Part shown: positions 43,441-53,300 of the stretch, one piece after another | Position numbering within the stretch: the stretch's first letter is position 1 | Layout: every line of letters starts with the position of its first letter | NCBI RefSeq assembly: GCF_015207505.1 | Contig: NZ_JADEWT010000003.1 | Location: 1 to 64,000, forward strand | From: Tychonema sp. LEGE 06208 | GTDB taxonomy: Bacteria; Cyanobacteriota; Cyanobacteriia; Cyanobacteriales; Microcoleaceae | DNA length: 64,000 nt | Reading direction: 5' to 3' | Made by a program: the position numbers and the translations under genes | The notes under the pieces: generated by a model | Told to the model about the DNA's origin: nothing | What the model saw: the letters and a program-made list of their open reading frames with translations, nothing else | The model's database searches: none

Positions 43441-45378
43441 ATGATCGGAAATCAAACAGAAGAGAATAAAGGCAACATATTAATTGTTGATGACACTCCA
43501 GAAAATTTGCAAGTTTTATCAGCTACCCTGTCGGATCGGGGGTACAAAGTCCGGGGCGTAATTAACGGCAAAATGGCAATTAGAGCCGCGCGATCGGGTT
43601 CTCCAGATTTGATTTTGCTCGACATTAAAATGCCGGAAATGGACGGCTACGAAGTTTGCACGCAGCTCAAAGCCGATCCGAAGACAGCAGAAATTCCCGT
43701 TATTTTTATCAGCGCTTTAGATGAAGTATTGGACAAAGTAACCGCCTTTCAAGTTGGAGGGGTAGATTACATCACAAAACCGTTTCATATCGCAGAAGTT
43801 TTAGCGCGAATCGAACACCAACTGACCATCCAAAGACTGAAAAGACAATTGCTCGATCGCAATACCGAACTCCAACAAGAAATAATAGAACGCAAAAAAG
43901 CCGAAGAAGCCGCAGCCGCTGCATCCCTAGCAAAAAGTCAATTTGTTGCCAACATGAACCACGAATTGCGGACTCCCCTGAATGCCATCCTGGGTTTCAC
44001 CCAAGTCATGAGCCGCGACTCTTTACTGAGCCACGAAAATCTCGAAAATCTCCGAATTATTAACCGCAGCGGTCAACATTTGCTGGAACTAATTAACGAT
44101 GTTTTAGACTTGTCGAAAATAGAAGCCGGGATAATTGGCTTAGACGAACGCAGCTTTGACCTTTATCAACTCCTCGACACTCTCGAAGATATGTTTCAAA
44201 TCAAAGCTGAAGCCAAAAATTTGCAACTGAGATTTTCCGTGGAGACCAATGTTCCCCAATATATAAAAACTGACGAAAAAAAGCTGCGCGTCTGCTTGAT
44301 CAATCTGTTGGGAAATGCCATGAAATTTACGGAAAACGGCGGCAGCATTTGGCTGCGAGCGAGGGTGGAAGACAAGCAGCATCCCGCAGCATCAGAAATT
44401 TCTCCTAGTTCTTGCAGCGCCGAACAATATTTAATTTTATTTGAAGTAGAAGATACGGGAGTTGGCATAGCAGCGGCAGAAATTGATACTTTATTTGATG
44501 CTTTCGTGCAAACAGAAGCTGGCAAACAAGCGGTTGATGGTACGGGATTGGGTTTGACAATTACTAAAAAATTTGTAGAAATAATGGGCGGAGAGATTGG
44601 GGTAGAAAGTGTTTTAGGCAAGGGAACCTGTTTTAAATTCAACATCCGAGTATTTGCTGCTATTTCGTCGGAAATAACAGTCGCGACTTTGCAGCGGGTA
44701 ATCGGAGTGGAACCAGATAGACCAGTTTATCGGATTTTAGCAGTTGACGACAATCAAGAAAATCGGCTGCTGCTGGTGAAAATACTGCAACCAATTGGTT
44801 TTGAAGTCCGAGAAGCCGAAAACGGCTTCCAAGCTGTGGAACTTTGGGAAAGTTGGCAGCCGGATTTAATTTGGCTGGATACGCGAATGCCAGTAATGGA
44901 CGGTTTTGAAGCTGTCAAACAAATTAGAGCTAAAGAGGAAGCAACTAAGCCGCGAACTGTAATTATTGCTTTGACTGCTAGCACTTTTGAGGAAAGAAAA
45001 GGCGAAATTATTGCTGCAGGTTGCGACGATTTTGTGCGGAAACCTTTTCAAGAACAAATCCTTTTTGATAAGATGGCTTGCTACTTGGGAGTGCGCTATA
45101 TCTATCAAGAGTTGCCCCGACTGGAAGCGGGGGCTTGGCGGCGTTATTTTGCCAGCGAAAAACCCGATTCATTTTTCCTGCCGCTGCTGGCCCAGATGCC
45201 TGGAAGTTGGGTGCAGGAACTCTACGGCGCAGCTAATGATGTTAATGAAGAGCTGGCGATTCAAATTGTCGATCGCATTTCTGAAAGTCATCCAACTTTA
45301 GCTGAGGCTTTAAAAGATTTGCTTGTCGATTATCGGCTAGACAGGATAATGGATTTAACTCAATCGAGTTTAAAATAA
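43441..45378 (+). CDS. hybrid histidine kinase: REC-HisKA-HATPase-REC
   Basis: A 645-residue protein without PAS or GAF sensing domains. An N-terminal receiver (about 13-130; LILLDIKMPEMDGYE, ITKPFH) feeds a HisKA ([15 protein letters not shown], about 170-240), HATPase (DTGVGI, GTGLGLTI) and a second receiver (about 430-550; IWLDTRMPVMDGFE, VRKPF), then the same helical tail type as the kinase at 39910 (LLAQMPGSWVQELYGAANDV). Input must arrive as phosphate on the first receiver or by protein contact. The stop codon is immediately followed by the ATG of the next kinase, so the two form an operon. Confidence 0.92.
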   Translation: MIGNQTEENKGNILIVDDTPENLQVLSATLSDRGYKVRGVINGKMAIRAARSGSPDLILLDIKMPEMDGYEVCTQLKADPKTAEIPVIFISALDEVLDKVTAFQVGGVDYITKPFHIAEVLARIEHQLTIQRLKRQLLDRNTELQQEIIERKKAEEAAAAASLAKSQFVANMNHELRTPLNAILGFTQVMSRDSLLSHENLENLRIINRSGQHLLELINDVLDLSKIEAGIIGLDERSFDLYQLLDTLEDMFQIKAEAKNLQLRFSVETNVPQYIKTDEKKLRVCLINLLGNAMKFTENGGSIWLRARVEDKQHPAASEISPSSCSAEQYLILFEVEDTGVGIAAAEIDTLFDAFVQTEAGKQAVDGTGLGLTITKKFVEIMGGEIGVESVLGKGTCFKFNIRVFAAISSEITVATLQRVIGVEPDRPVYRILAVDDNQENRLLLVKILQPIGFEVREAENGFQAVELWESWQPDLIWLDTRMPVMDGFEAVKQIRAKEEATKPRTVIIALTASTFEERKGEIIAAGCDDFVRKPFQEQILFDKMACYLGVRYIYQELPRLEAGAWRRYFASEKPDSFFLPLLAQMPGSWVQELYGAANDVNEELAIQIVDRISESHPTLAEALKDLLVDYRLDRIMDLTQSSLK

Positions 45379-47286
45379 ATGGATAAAAGCCCAATTAAAA
45401 TATTGGTGGTAGACGATCAACCGAGCAATCTGCGGTTCTTATCTCAACTACTAACAGCCCAGGGATATCAAGTTTACCGAGCTATTTGCGGTAAACTGGC
45501 GTTGAATTCTGCGATCGCCCATTGCCCCGATTTAATTTTACTCGACATTAGAATGCCGGAAATGAACGGTTATGAAGTTTGTCGCCGACTGAAATCGACA
45601 GCGGAAACCGCACAAATTCCGGTGATTTTTTTAAGCGTACTAGATGATATTAACGATAAATTACAAGCTTTTCGAGTTGGCGGCGCGGACTATATTGCCA
45701 AACCATTTCAAATAGAAGAAGTTTTAGCACGCATCGACAAGCAAGTCAGCTTGCAAAAACTGCAACAGCAACTAAAAGAGCAAAATGCTCAACTGCAACA
45801 GTCGCAATCGCTGCTTGCTAGCATCTTAAATAGTTCCTTAGACGGTGTGGTGGCTTATTCTGCTGTCCGCAACAATCAGGGAAATATTGTGGATTTCCTG
45901 TGGCTGTTAGTCAACCGTGCTGCTGAACAAATTTCGGATGTGCCATTAAATGAGATAGTTGGCAAGTATTTGTTGGTAGAAATTGCCGAAATTCGCAATA
46001 GCAAGTTATTTAATTTGTACGTTTCTGTAGTAGAAACAGGAGAAACTGTAGACCAAGAATTTTATTACGAATGCGAGCGAAATTCAGGTGTTTGGCTGCA
46101 CCTTGTCGCGGTCAAATTAAACGATGGTCTGGCAGTAACATTTCGCAATATAACCGATCGCAAAAAAGCCGAAATTGCCCTGCGAGAAAGCGAAGAACGC
46201 TTCCGCGCGATCTTCGAGCAAGCGGCAGTCGGTATAGCGAAAACTGCGCTGTGCGGTCAATTTATCCGGGTGAATCCCGGCTTTTGTCAAATTGTCCGCT
46301 ATACAGAATCGGAATTGTTGCAGCTTCGTTGGCAGGCAATTACTCACCCCGATGACATCGAAGCTGACACGGAATACGTGCGCTTGCTGTTGTCCGGGGA
46401 GATGCAAACTTTTTCTCTGGAAAAGCGTTTGCTCTGCAAAGATGGGGAAGTGCGCTGGGCGAACGTTACTGTTTCGACAATCCGCGATGCTGAGGGGACG
46501 GCGCAGTATTTGATTTGTGCGATTGAGGATATTTCCGAGCGCAAGCTGGTACAAGAATTGCTCCAAGCGAGTTTAGAGACTCAAACTCGCTATGCTGAAG
46601 AATTAACTCGTTCTAATGCCGAACTCGAACAGTTTGCTTACGTGGCTTCTCACGATTTGCAAGCGCCTTTGAGCACGATTGCCGGCTATGCTAAACTATT
46701 AGAAAAGCGCTTTCAGAACCAACTTGATCCCCAAGCAATTAAATTTCTCGACAATATTGTTAATTCTTGCCTGCGGATGCAGGTGCTGATTGATGCTTTG
46801 CTAGAGTATTCGCGGGTTAGTCGCAGTCAGAAACGTTTCGATTTGATTGATTGCAATCTGGTTTTTGAGGATGCTTGCGCTAATTTGCAGTTGGCGATCC
46901 GCGAGAATCAAGCTTCTGTAACTAGGGGCGATTTGCCAAGGATCGCAGGTGACTGTTTTCAACTACTGCAACTGTTTCAAAATTTAATTGGCAATGCCAT
47001 TAAGTACTGCAGCCACAGGATGCCGGTGGTACAGGTGGGCGCTTTGCGTCAGGGGGATAACTGGGTGTTTTCGGTGCAGGACAACGGTATTGGTATTGCC
47101 GAAGAGCACTATCCGCGAATTTTTCAGATTTTTCAGCGCTTGCACGCGCAAAAAGAATATTCTGGAACCGGTATCGGTTTAGCGATTTGTCAAAGAATTG
47201 TCGATCGCCACGGTGGAAGGCTTTGGGTAGAATCAGAACCGGGTCGAGGCTCGACTTTTTATTTTTCTTTTCCTGTAGCTAAGTGA
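45379..47286 (+). CDS. sensor histidine kinase: REC-PAS-PAS-HisKA-HATPase
   Basis: A 635-residue protein. N-terminal receiver (about 7-125; LILLDIRMPEMNGYE, IAKPFQ), coiled coil, PAS near 145-265, PAS/PAC near 270-395, then a phytochrome-type HisKA (FAYVASHDLQAPLSTIAGYA; the His is followed by Asp-Leu-Gln) and HATPase (LIGNAIKYC, DNGIGIAEEH, GTGIGLAI). No C-terminal receiver. The ATG directly follows the upstream stop with no spacing, implying translational coupling. Receiver-first kinases of this type often relay from a hybrid partner, here probably the product of 43441 (inference). Confidence 0.92.
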   Translation: MDKSPIKILVVDDQPSNLRFLSQLLTAQGYQVYRAICGKLALNSAIAHCPDLILLDIRMPEMNGYEVCRRLKSTAETAQIPVIFLSVLDDINDKLQAFRVGGADYIAKPFQIEEVLARIDKQVSLQKLQQQLKEQNAQLQQSQSLLASILNSSLDGVVAYSAVRNNQGNIVDFLWLLVNRAAEQISDVPLNEIVGKYLLVEIAEIRNSKLFNLYVSVVETGETVDQEFYYECERNSGVWLHLVAVKLNDGLAVTFRNITDRKKAEIALRESEERFRAIFEQAAVGIAKTALCGQFIRVNPGFCQIVRYTESELLQLRWQAITHPDDIEADTEYVRLLLSGEMQTFSLEKRLLCKDGEVRWANVTVSTIRDAEGTAQYLICAIEDISERKLVQELLQASLETQTRYAEELTRSNAELEQFAYVASHDLQAPLSTIAGYAKLLEKRFQNQLDPQAIKFLDNIVNSCLRMQVLIDALLEYSRVSRSQKRFDLIDCNLVFEDACANLQLAIRENQASVTRGDLPRIAGDCFQLLQLFQNLIGNAIKYCSHRMPVVQVGALRQGDNWVFSVQDNGIGIAEEHYPRIFQIFQRLHAQKEYSGTGIGLAICQRIVDRHGGRLWVESEPGRGSTFYFSFPVAK

Positions 47287-47876
47287 AGTCAGGAGTTCCC
47301 CTGCTGTCATCAACCATTTGAGATTTGAGATTTGAGATTGGGGAATTGGGGCATTGCGAATTGGGAATAGGTGTCCGGGCTTGGATCGCGGGCCTAGATT
47401 TGGATGCTTTTTTGAAACTGGTTTTACTGGAATTTTAAATAACTTTATCTTGTCTTTACACAAATGCTGGTAAAAGAGTAGCATATTCACTGATGACATC
47501 GAGTTCAAAATCTATCACGATCAATATATTAGCTCGATCCTTATACAACTTAACAATCAGCGGTGCGTGCAAGACTTGTCAGTTTATTTCAAATTTATCC
47601 CGAGCATCTTGCTTTGGGATGCAGTCGTTTCCCTAGTAATTCGCAGACTAGCATTTGTGATGTCTTGGCAGTTGGCCTGTTCTCGGACAGAGTGCCAAGT
47701 GAAACAAGCCGAATTCGCAAAGCTTGGCGCATTATGCAAAGTCTCAAATTGTTGCAACATAATGGCAATTTTTTCAGCTTGGTTGGCCGGATGAGGACTA
47801 GAGATGCTTTGCAGGCGATCGGACACCGCTCCAAGTCCCCCTACTTCACAAAATTTCTTGGTGGTGAGGTAAAGTC
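47287..47876. other. intergenic region with heptamer repeats; no confident gene
   Basis: ATTTGAG and ATTGGGG heptamers occupy about 47315-47366. An open frame of 105 codons (47563-47880) overlaps the start of the next gene by four bases, but its composition (many Ser, Arg, Leu; no recognisable domain) is not convincing and overlapping frames on both strands are equally open. This stretch may be a decayed gene. Confidence 0.5.
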
Positions 47877-48332
47877 GTGAATTATAACAATAAAAGCTTT
47901 ACTCTTCTAATAGCCAACGATGACGAGGACACGCGCTTTTTGATGCAGGAAGCAATGCGAGAAGTGCGATTAACAATTAAAATAAAATTTGTGGAAAATG
48001 GAGAACAAGTGCTAGACTATTTGTACGGTCGCGGTGAATATGCTGGTATCAGCAATTGGCACCAGCCAGACTTGATACTTTTGGATCTGAATATGCCGAG
48101 GCTAGACGGGCGAGAAACACTAACTTCGATCAGAGCTGACCCGGATTTACAACAAATTCCGGTGGTGATTCTCACAACCTCGCACCGCAGCGGAGATATC
48201 TTGCTTTGCTATAGCTTGGGTGCTAATTCTTTCATATCTAAACCAGTCACTTTTGAAGGATTGGTTGAAGTAATGAAGACTTTATGTAAGTATTGGTTTG
48301 AAATTGTTTCGCTCCCGCGTCGGGATCTGTAA
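47877..48332 (+). CDS. response regulator, Rcp1-like
   Basis: A 151-residue receiver of the Rcp1 type, the class of small regulators that pair with cyanobacterial phytochromes. It has the pocket ANDDEDTRFLMQEAM, the loop YLYGRGEYAG between beta strands typical of Rcp1, phospho-aspartate in LILLDLNMPRLDGRE, threonine in VILTTSHRS and lysine in ISKPVTFEG. The start is GTG at 47877, supported by GGTGAGG about 8 bases upstream. Single domain, so it probably acts by protein contact. Its likely partners are the phytochrome-type kinases around it. Confidence 0.9.
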   Translation: MNYNNKSFTLLIANDDEDTRFLMQEAMREVRLTIKIKFVENGEQVLDYLYGRGEYAGISNWHQPDLILLDLNMPRLDGRETLTSIRADPDLQQIPVVILTTSHRSGDILLCYSLGANSFISKPVTFEGLVEVMKTLCKYWFEIVSLPRRDL

Positions 48333-48457
48333 GCTTTAATTGACGTTGAGATGGATAGTGTGATTGTAGGCTACATTTGATAGACCGACATATTGCAGGG
48401 TAAGTATAGATTTCAAAACAAAAAAGTTTCATTCAACCCGCTGCGAACGCTATAGTT

Positions 48458-50116
48458 GTGTTAACACGTCATCAATGTCTGAAAATTTTGTTGGTTGAGG
48501 ATGACCTCGCAGATGCGACGCTGATTGAAGACCTTTTAGGGTCATTCAGCGAGTCTCTGTTTTGCCTTCAAACTGTTAAGTCTCTGGAGAAAGGACTGGC
48601 GTGTTTAGAAGCAGAAAAATTTGATGCAATACTGTTGGATTTGTCAGTGTCAGACAGCTTGGGAGGAAGGCAGGATATTGCCATTTTGAAAGCCCGATCG
48701 CCCACAGTGGCGGTGGTGGTGCTGACGGATATCAATGATGATAATACGGCGCTGTCGCTATTGCGATCGGGCGCTCAAGATTGTTTGGTGAAGGGAAGAT
48801 TTCACAGAACTCTGCTGGTGCGGGCGATCCATTACGCGATCGAACGCCAGCAAGTCGAAGAACAATTGCGACAACAAGCTCTCCGGGAGCGGCTGTTGGG
48901 ACAAATGATCCAACATATTCGATCGTCAATAGACGGGGCAAGCATTCTTCAAAGTACCGTCGCAGAAGTGCGCCACTTTCTGAAAACAGACCGCGTTTTA
49001 ATTTATCGCTGTCACGATTGGGCTTCTCAACTCGACGAGGAAGAGCAACAAGGTGCGATCGCCGCAGGTGATGGTTTGCCATTGGGTTATATTGAAAATC
49101 AAAATATTAGTGCTGCAATGGCGGTGTCATGCTTTGTTTTGGTCGAATCTCAGTCGGTACAAGCAATAGCAGATGTCAGCGCTGCCGAATTGTCTGGCAG
49201 TTACAAAGAGTTGCTGGCAGATTGTGAAATTGCAGCAGTTTTAAGCGTGCCAATTTGGCAATCGAGCGACTGGGAAACGGCAAATAACAGACTAGAAGGC
49301 ACTTTTTGGGAAGCAGAAAAGACACCAGATGCAGTGGAAGATTATATCTCTTGGCAGGCTGCTCAACCGCAGGCGCAGGGTTCTAGTACGCCGGATTTGA
49401 GGAGTGAAAATTGCAATAAATTGTGGGGAATGCTGACAGCATACAATTGCAGTGGTATGAGGGAATGGCAGCAGTGGGAAATAGATTTTTTACAGCACTT
49501 AGCAAATCAAGTGGCGATCGCGATCGAACAATCTCAACTTTACCGCCAGCTCGCAATAGCCAATCAAAAATTGCAGCAACTGGCAACTACTGACGGACTG
49601 ACGGGCATTGCCAACCGCCGCCAGTTCGATCGCGTTTTGATATTGGAGTGGCGCAGATTGGCAAGAGAGGAACTGCCGCTTTCTTTAATTATGTTGGACA
49701 TCGACTTTTTTAAACTTTACAACGAGTTTTACGGCCACGTGGGCGGCGACGATTGTTTGCGCCAAGTTGCCAGCGCGATCGCCTCTTCTACCAAGCGGGC
49801 TGGGGATTTTGCCGCCCGCTACGGTGGCGAAGAATTTGCCGTAGTGCTGCCCAATACCAGCGCCGAAGGGGCAAACGTTGTCGCCCGGAAAATTTGCGAC
49901 GATATCGCCAGTTTGAAAATGCCTCACGCGCGATCGCCGATCGGCTCTTATCTTACCCTCAGTTGCGGAATTGCCACAGCGATGCCTGATTCGCAGGAAT
50001 CTCCCTGCACCCTAATTCGCAGCGCTGACAGCGCCCTTTTTCAAGCTAAAACTGAAGGTAAAAATCGCATTTGTCACGCTAGCAGCAAGTCGGAATCTAC
50101 GCCGATTTTGATGTGA
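48458..50116 (+). CDS. response regulator diguanylate cyclase: REC-GAF-GGDEF
   Basis: A 552-residue protein. The receiver (about 8-125) has phospho-aspartate in AILLDLSVSDSLGG and lysine in CLVKGR. A GAF domain (about 150-365) follows; it lacks the Cys-His bilin motif and is interrupted by a low-complexity stretch (EDYISWQAAQPQAQGSSTPD). The GGDEF domain (about 390-545) has the active motif GGEEF (456-460), DIDFFKLYNEFYGHVGGDDC, and an RxxD inhibitory site (RAGD) just upstream, so product feedback is likely. It should make c-di-GMP from GTP. The start is GTG at 48458. This is the only GGDEF protein in the window. Confidence 0.92.
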   Translation: MLTRHQCLKILLVEDDLADATLIEDLLGSFSESLFCLQTVKSLEKGLACLEAEKFDAILLDLSVSDSLGGRQDIAILKARSPTVAVVVLTDINDDNTALSLLRSGAQDCLVKGRFHRTLLVRAIHYAIERQQVEEQLRQQALRERLLGQMIQHIRSSIDGASILQSTVAEVRHFLKTDRVLIYRCHDWASQLDEEEQQGAIAAGDGLPLGYIENQNISAAMAVSCFVLVESQSVQAIADVSAAELSGSYKELLADCEIAAVLSVPIWQSSDWETANNRLEGTFWEAEKTPDAVEDYISWQAAQPQAQGSSTPDLRSENCNKLWGMLTAYNCSGMREWQQWEIDFLQHLANQVAIAIEQSQLYRQLAIANQKLQQLATTDGLTGIANRRQFDRVLILEWRRLAREELPLSLIMLDIDFFKLYNEFYGHVGGDDCLRQVASAIASSTKRAGDFAARYGGEEFAVVLPNTSAEGANVVARKICDDIASLKMPHARSPIGSYLTLSCGIATAMPDSQESPCTLIRSADSALFQAKTEGKNRICHASSKSESTPILM

Positions 50117-50203
50117 GGGAAGAGGGAAGAAGGAAGAGGGAAGAATGAACAAGGAAGAGGGAAGAAGGAAGAAGGAAGAAGGAAGAGGGCATAAGGAAGA
50201 ATA
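50114..50203. repeat. purine-rich tandem repeat (GGAAGAA/GGAAGAG)n
   Basis: Thirteen or so units of GGAAGAA or GGAAGAG start directly at the stop codon of the diguanylate cyclase gene. Strong purine/pyrimidine strand asymmetry. Confidence 0.88.
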
Positions 50204-50346
50204 ACATTGAATTGAATTGTATACTTTGATTGATATATCTACCCCACATGACAGGTAGATGAACATAGATTAATGCAGATGATTTCATTCCGAGGAAAGT
50301 CAATAAATGCAATTGATCGTCTAATTTTTTATTTCCAATTCCTAAT

Positions 50347-53300
50347 TTATTTTCCCAAACTAGAACTACTACCAGTTAAATTCGATCGCACTGGAATTTC
50401 AATCACAAACTCCGATCCTTCTCCCGGTGTCGAAATACAGCTCAAGCGACCGCCGTGCCGATCGACTACAATCGAGTGAGAAATCGACAGTCCCAAACCC
50501 GTCCCCTTGCCCACTGGTTTAGTCGTGAAAAACGGGTCAAACAGCCTCGATCGCACCGAGTCCGGTATCCCCCCGCCGTTGTCGGCAATAGATACCGCTA
50601 CGAAGCCTGCAGCAGCCGGATAAGTCCGAATCGCGATCGCGCCCGGATGCCGATCGCACTCCTGGATCGTCCGCCTTTTGTCCCGTTCTTCCAAAGCATC
50701 GATCGCATTAATCAAAATATTCATAAATACCTGATTCAACTCGCCCGGAAAACACTCAACTTGCGGCAGTTCCTGGTAATCTTTAATTACCTGAATCGCC
50801 GGACGGCTGCTGTGAGATTTCAACCGATTTTGCAAAATCATCAAAGTGCTATCAATTCCCTCGTGAATGTTGACCGACTTCCCCGCCGACTCGTCCAAGC
50901 GGGAAAAGTTACGCAATGATTTGACAATCTCTACAATGCGCTCGGTTCCTACCTGCATCGAAGTAAACAATTTCGGAAAATCTTCAACAATATAATCTAA
51001 ATCTATCGCATCAATTTTATCCAAAACTTCCGCCGGAGGATTGGGACAGTATTGCTGGTAAACTTGAATCAATTCCAGTAAATCTAAACTGTAACCGCTA
51101 GCCGGACTGATATTGCCGTGAATGAAGCTGACGGGGTTGTTAATTTCGTGAGCAACACCAGCAACTAACTGACCCAAACTCACCATTTTTTCATTTTGAA
51201 CGAGTTGAGCTTGAGTGGTTTTGAGTTTATTAATTGCTGCTTCCAACTCTAGTGCTTTTAAGCGTTCTCGCGCTTCCGATTCCTGCAAAGCTGACTCGGC
51301 TTGTTTGCGATCGGCAATTTCAATTTGTGCTTGCTCGAACAGCGTCGATTGCTGGATCGCGATCGCCAATTGCACGCTAATTTGTTTGAGACACTCCACC
51401 TCAATTTCCAGCCAGTGGCGGCGGCCCGCGCACTCGTGAGCAATCAATAGCCCCCACAAGTTCTCGCCTTGCAAAATCGGCACTACCAAATTAGCTCGCA
51501 CCTGAAATTGACTTAACAAATCAATGTGGCACTGGGAAAGACCGGCTTGGTAAATATCATCGATCGCTACAGTGCGATTATTTTTGTAAGCAGCAGCATA
51601 GCTGGTGGATTTGAAACAAGAATCGTTAATAGTTATTCCCCGAATCGCTCGCCAATTCTCCCCTACAGATTCGACAGTTACAAAACCGCTCCAGTCAGGA
51701 TTAAAGCGACAAATAATTGTCCGGTTTGTATCCAAAAATTGCCGGACTTCAGCCACAGCCTTTGTCAAGATTTCTGCTAAGTTGAGAGAAGAACGAATGC
51801 GTTCCAGCATCCCTACCACCAAACGTTCTCGCTTTAGTTGCTGACGCAAAATAGACTCGGCAAGTTTGCGATCGCTAATATCTTCAATCACAGCAAGTCC
51901 GTAATTCGGTTCCCCAAACTCATCCCGCACTAAAGATACAGTCACGTTCGCCCAAACCAATGAACCGTCTTTGCGTACAAAGCGTTTCTCAAGTGCATAA
52001 TTAAAGATTTCCCCAGCTAACAGTTTTTTTGCCATATCGACATCTGCTGCTATCTCTTCCGGGTGCGAAATATCCCAAAGATTTAGGGCTTGCAGTTCCA
52101 ATGCTGAGTACCCGACAGTATTGCAAAAGCCTGGATTTACATTCAAAAAAGAACCGTCTGGTCGCACTTTAACAATGCCGACGGCCGCTTGTTCAAATAC
52201 AGCTCGAAACCGTTTTTCGCTTTCTTGCAAAGCAATTTCTGATTTTTTGCGATCGGTAATATCCATTTCCGTGCCAAACAGCCGCACCACTTGACCAAAC
52301 TCATTTTTAACAGCTCGTCCTTTACCGTTAACGTGCCGGATTTCTCCTGATGGAAAATAGATCCGGTGGTCAATGTCGTAAGCTGTGCCTTCAGTCACTG
52401 CCTTTTGCACAACTTGTGTAAACTTTTCTTTGTCATCGGGATGAATTTGCTCTAAAAGTTCTTTCATTGTCGGCGGCTGATTCAATTCTCGACCGTAAAT
52501 TCTAAATACTTCCGCCGACCAAGTAATAATTTGTGTCTGAATATCGAATTCCCAATTCCCCATGCGGGCAATTTTTTGCGCTGCTTGCAACTGATCGGCA
52601 AGTTGTTGCAGAGATACGATCAACTCTGTTTTTTCGGCTTCAGCTTCAACGCGGGTGCTGATATCTTTGTGAGCGCCTGTCATCCGCAGCGGCCCACCCC
52701 ATTCGTCATACTCGACCACCTTACCCATCGCCAGAATCCACTGCCAATTTCCAGCTTTGTTGAGCAGCCGAAATTCAACTTCATAGATATCGGTGCAACC
52801 TTCAAAACAGGATTTTAAAGATTCCTTTGCCTTCAGCCTGTCTTCGGGATGCAGCAAATTTTCCCAAGCTTCAAGGTTATTGGCAATTTCAGTTTCTGCG
52901 TAACCGAGCATTGATTTCCAGTGTGCGTCGAAATAAGTTTCGCCAGTGGCTATATTCCAATCCCACAGCCCCAAAGAGCTGCCGGAAACCGCCAACTGCA
53001 ATCGCTCTTGACTGAGTTTTAATGCCGATTCGGTGCGTTTTAGTTCTGTGAGGTCAGCAATTATTGCCATCATTCCTATTGGTTTAGTGTCGCTATCTTT
53101 AATGCAGTCAGCTCGCAATATAGTTTCTATGATTTCGCCATTTTTAGCCTTGAGTTCAATTTCAGTGTTCCAGGACAAACCTTTCCGCAGTACCCTAAAT
53201 AACTTTCTCAAATCTTGAGATTTGGCGTACATTACTGCTGGGCCGCCGGCATTATTTAGTTCATCAACTGTATAGCCGTAGCGCTGAATAAATGCTTGAT

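Noticed and set aside
47563-47880. A 105-codon frame overlapping the start of the Rcp1-like regulator by four bases
   Set aside because: No domain, atypical composition, and competing open frames in the same stretch. Kept only as part of an uncertain intergenic region.
48600-49550. Cyanobacteriochrome GAF in the GGDEF protein
   Set aside because: The GAF has no DXCF motif and no Cys-His at the expected position, so bilin binding is not supported.
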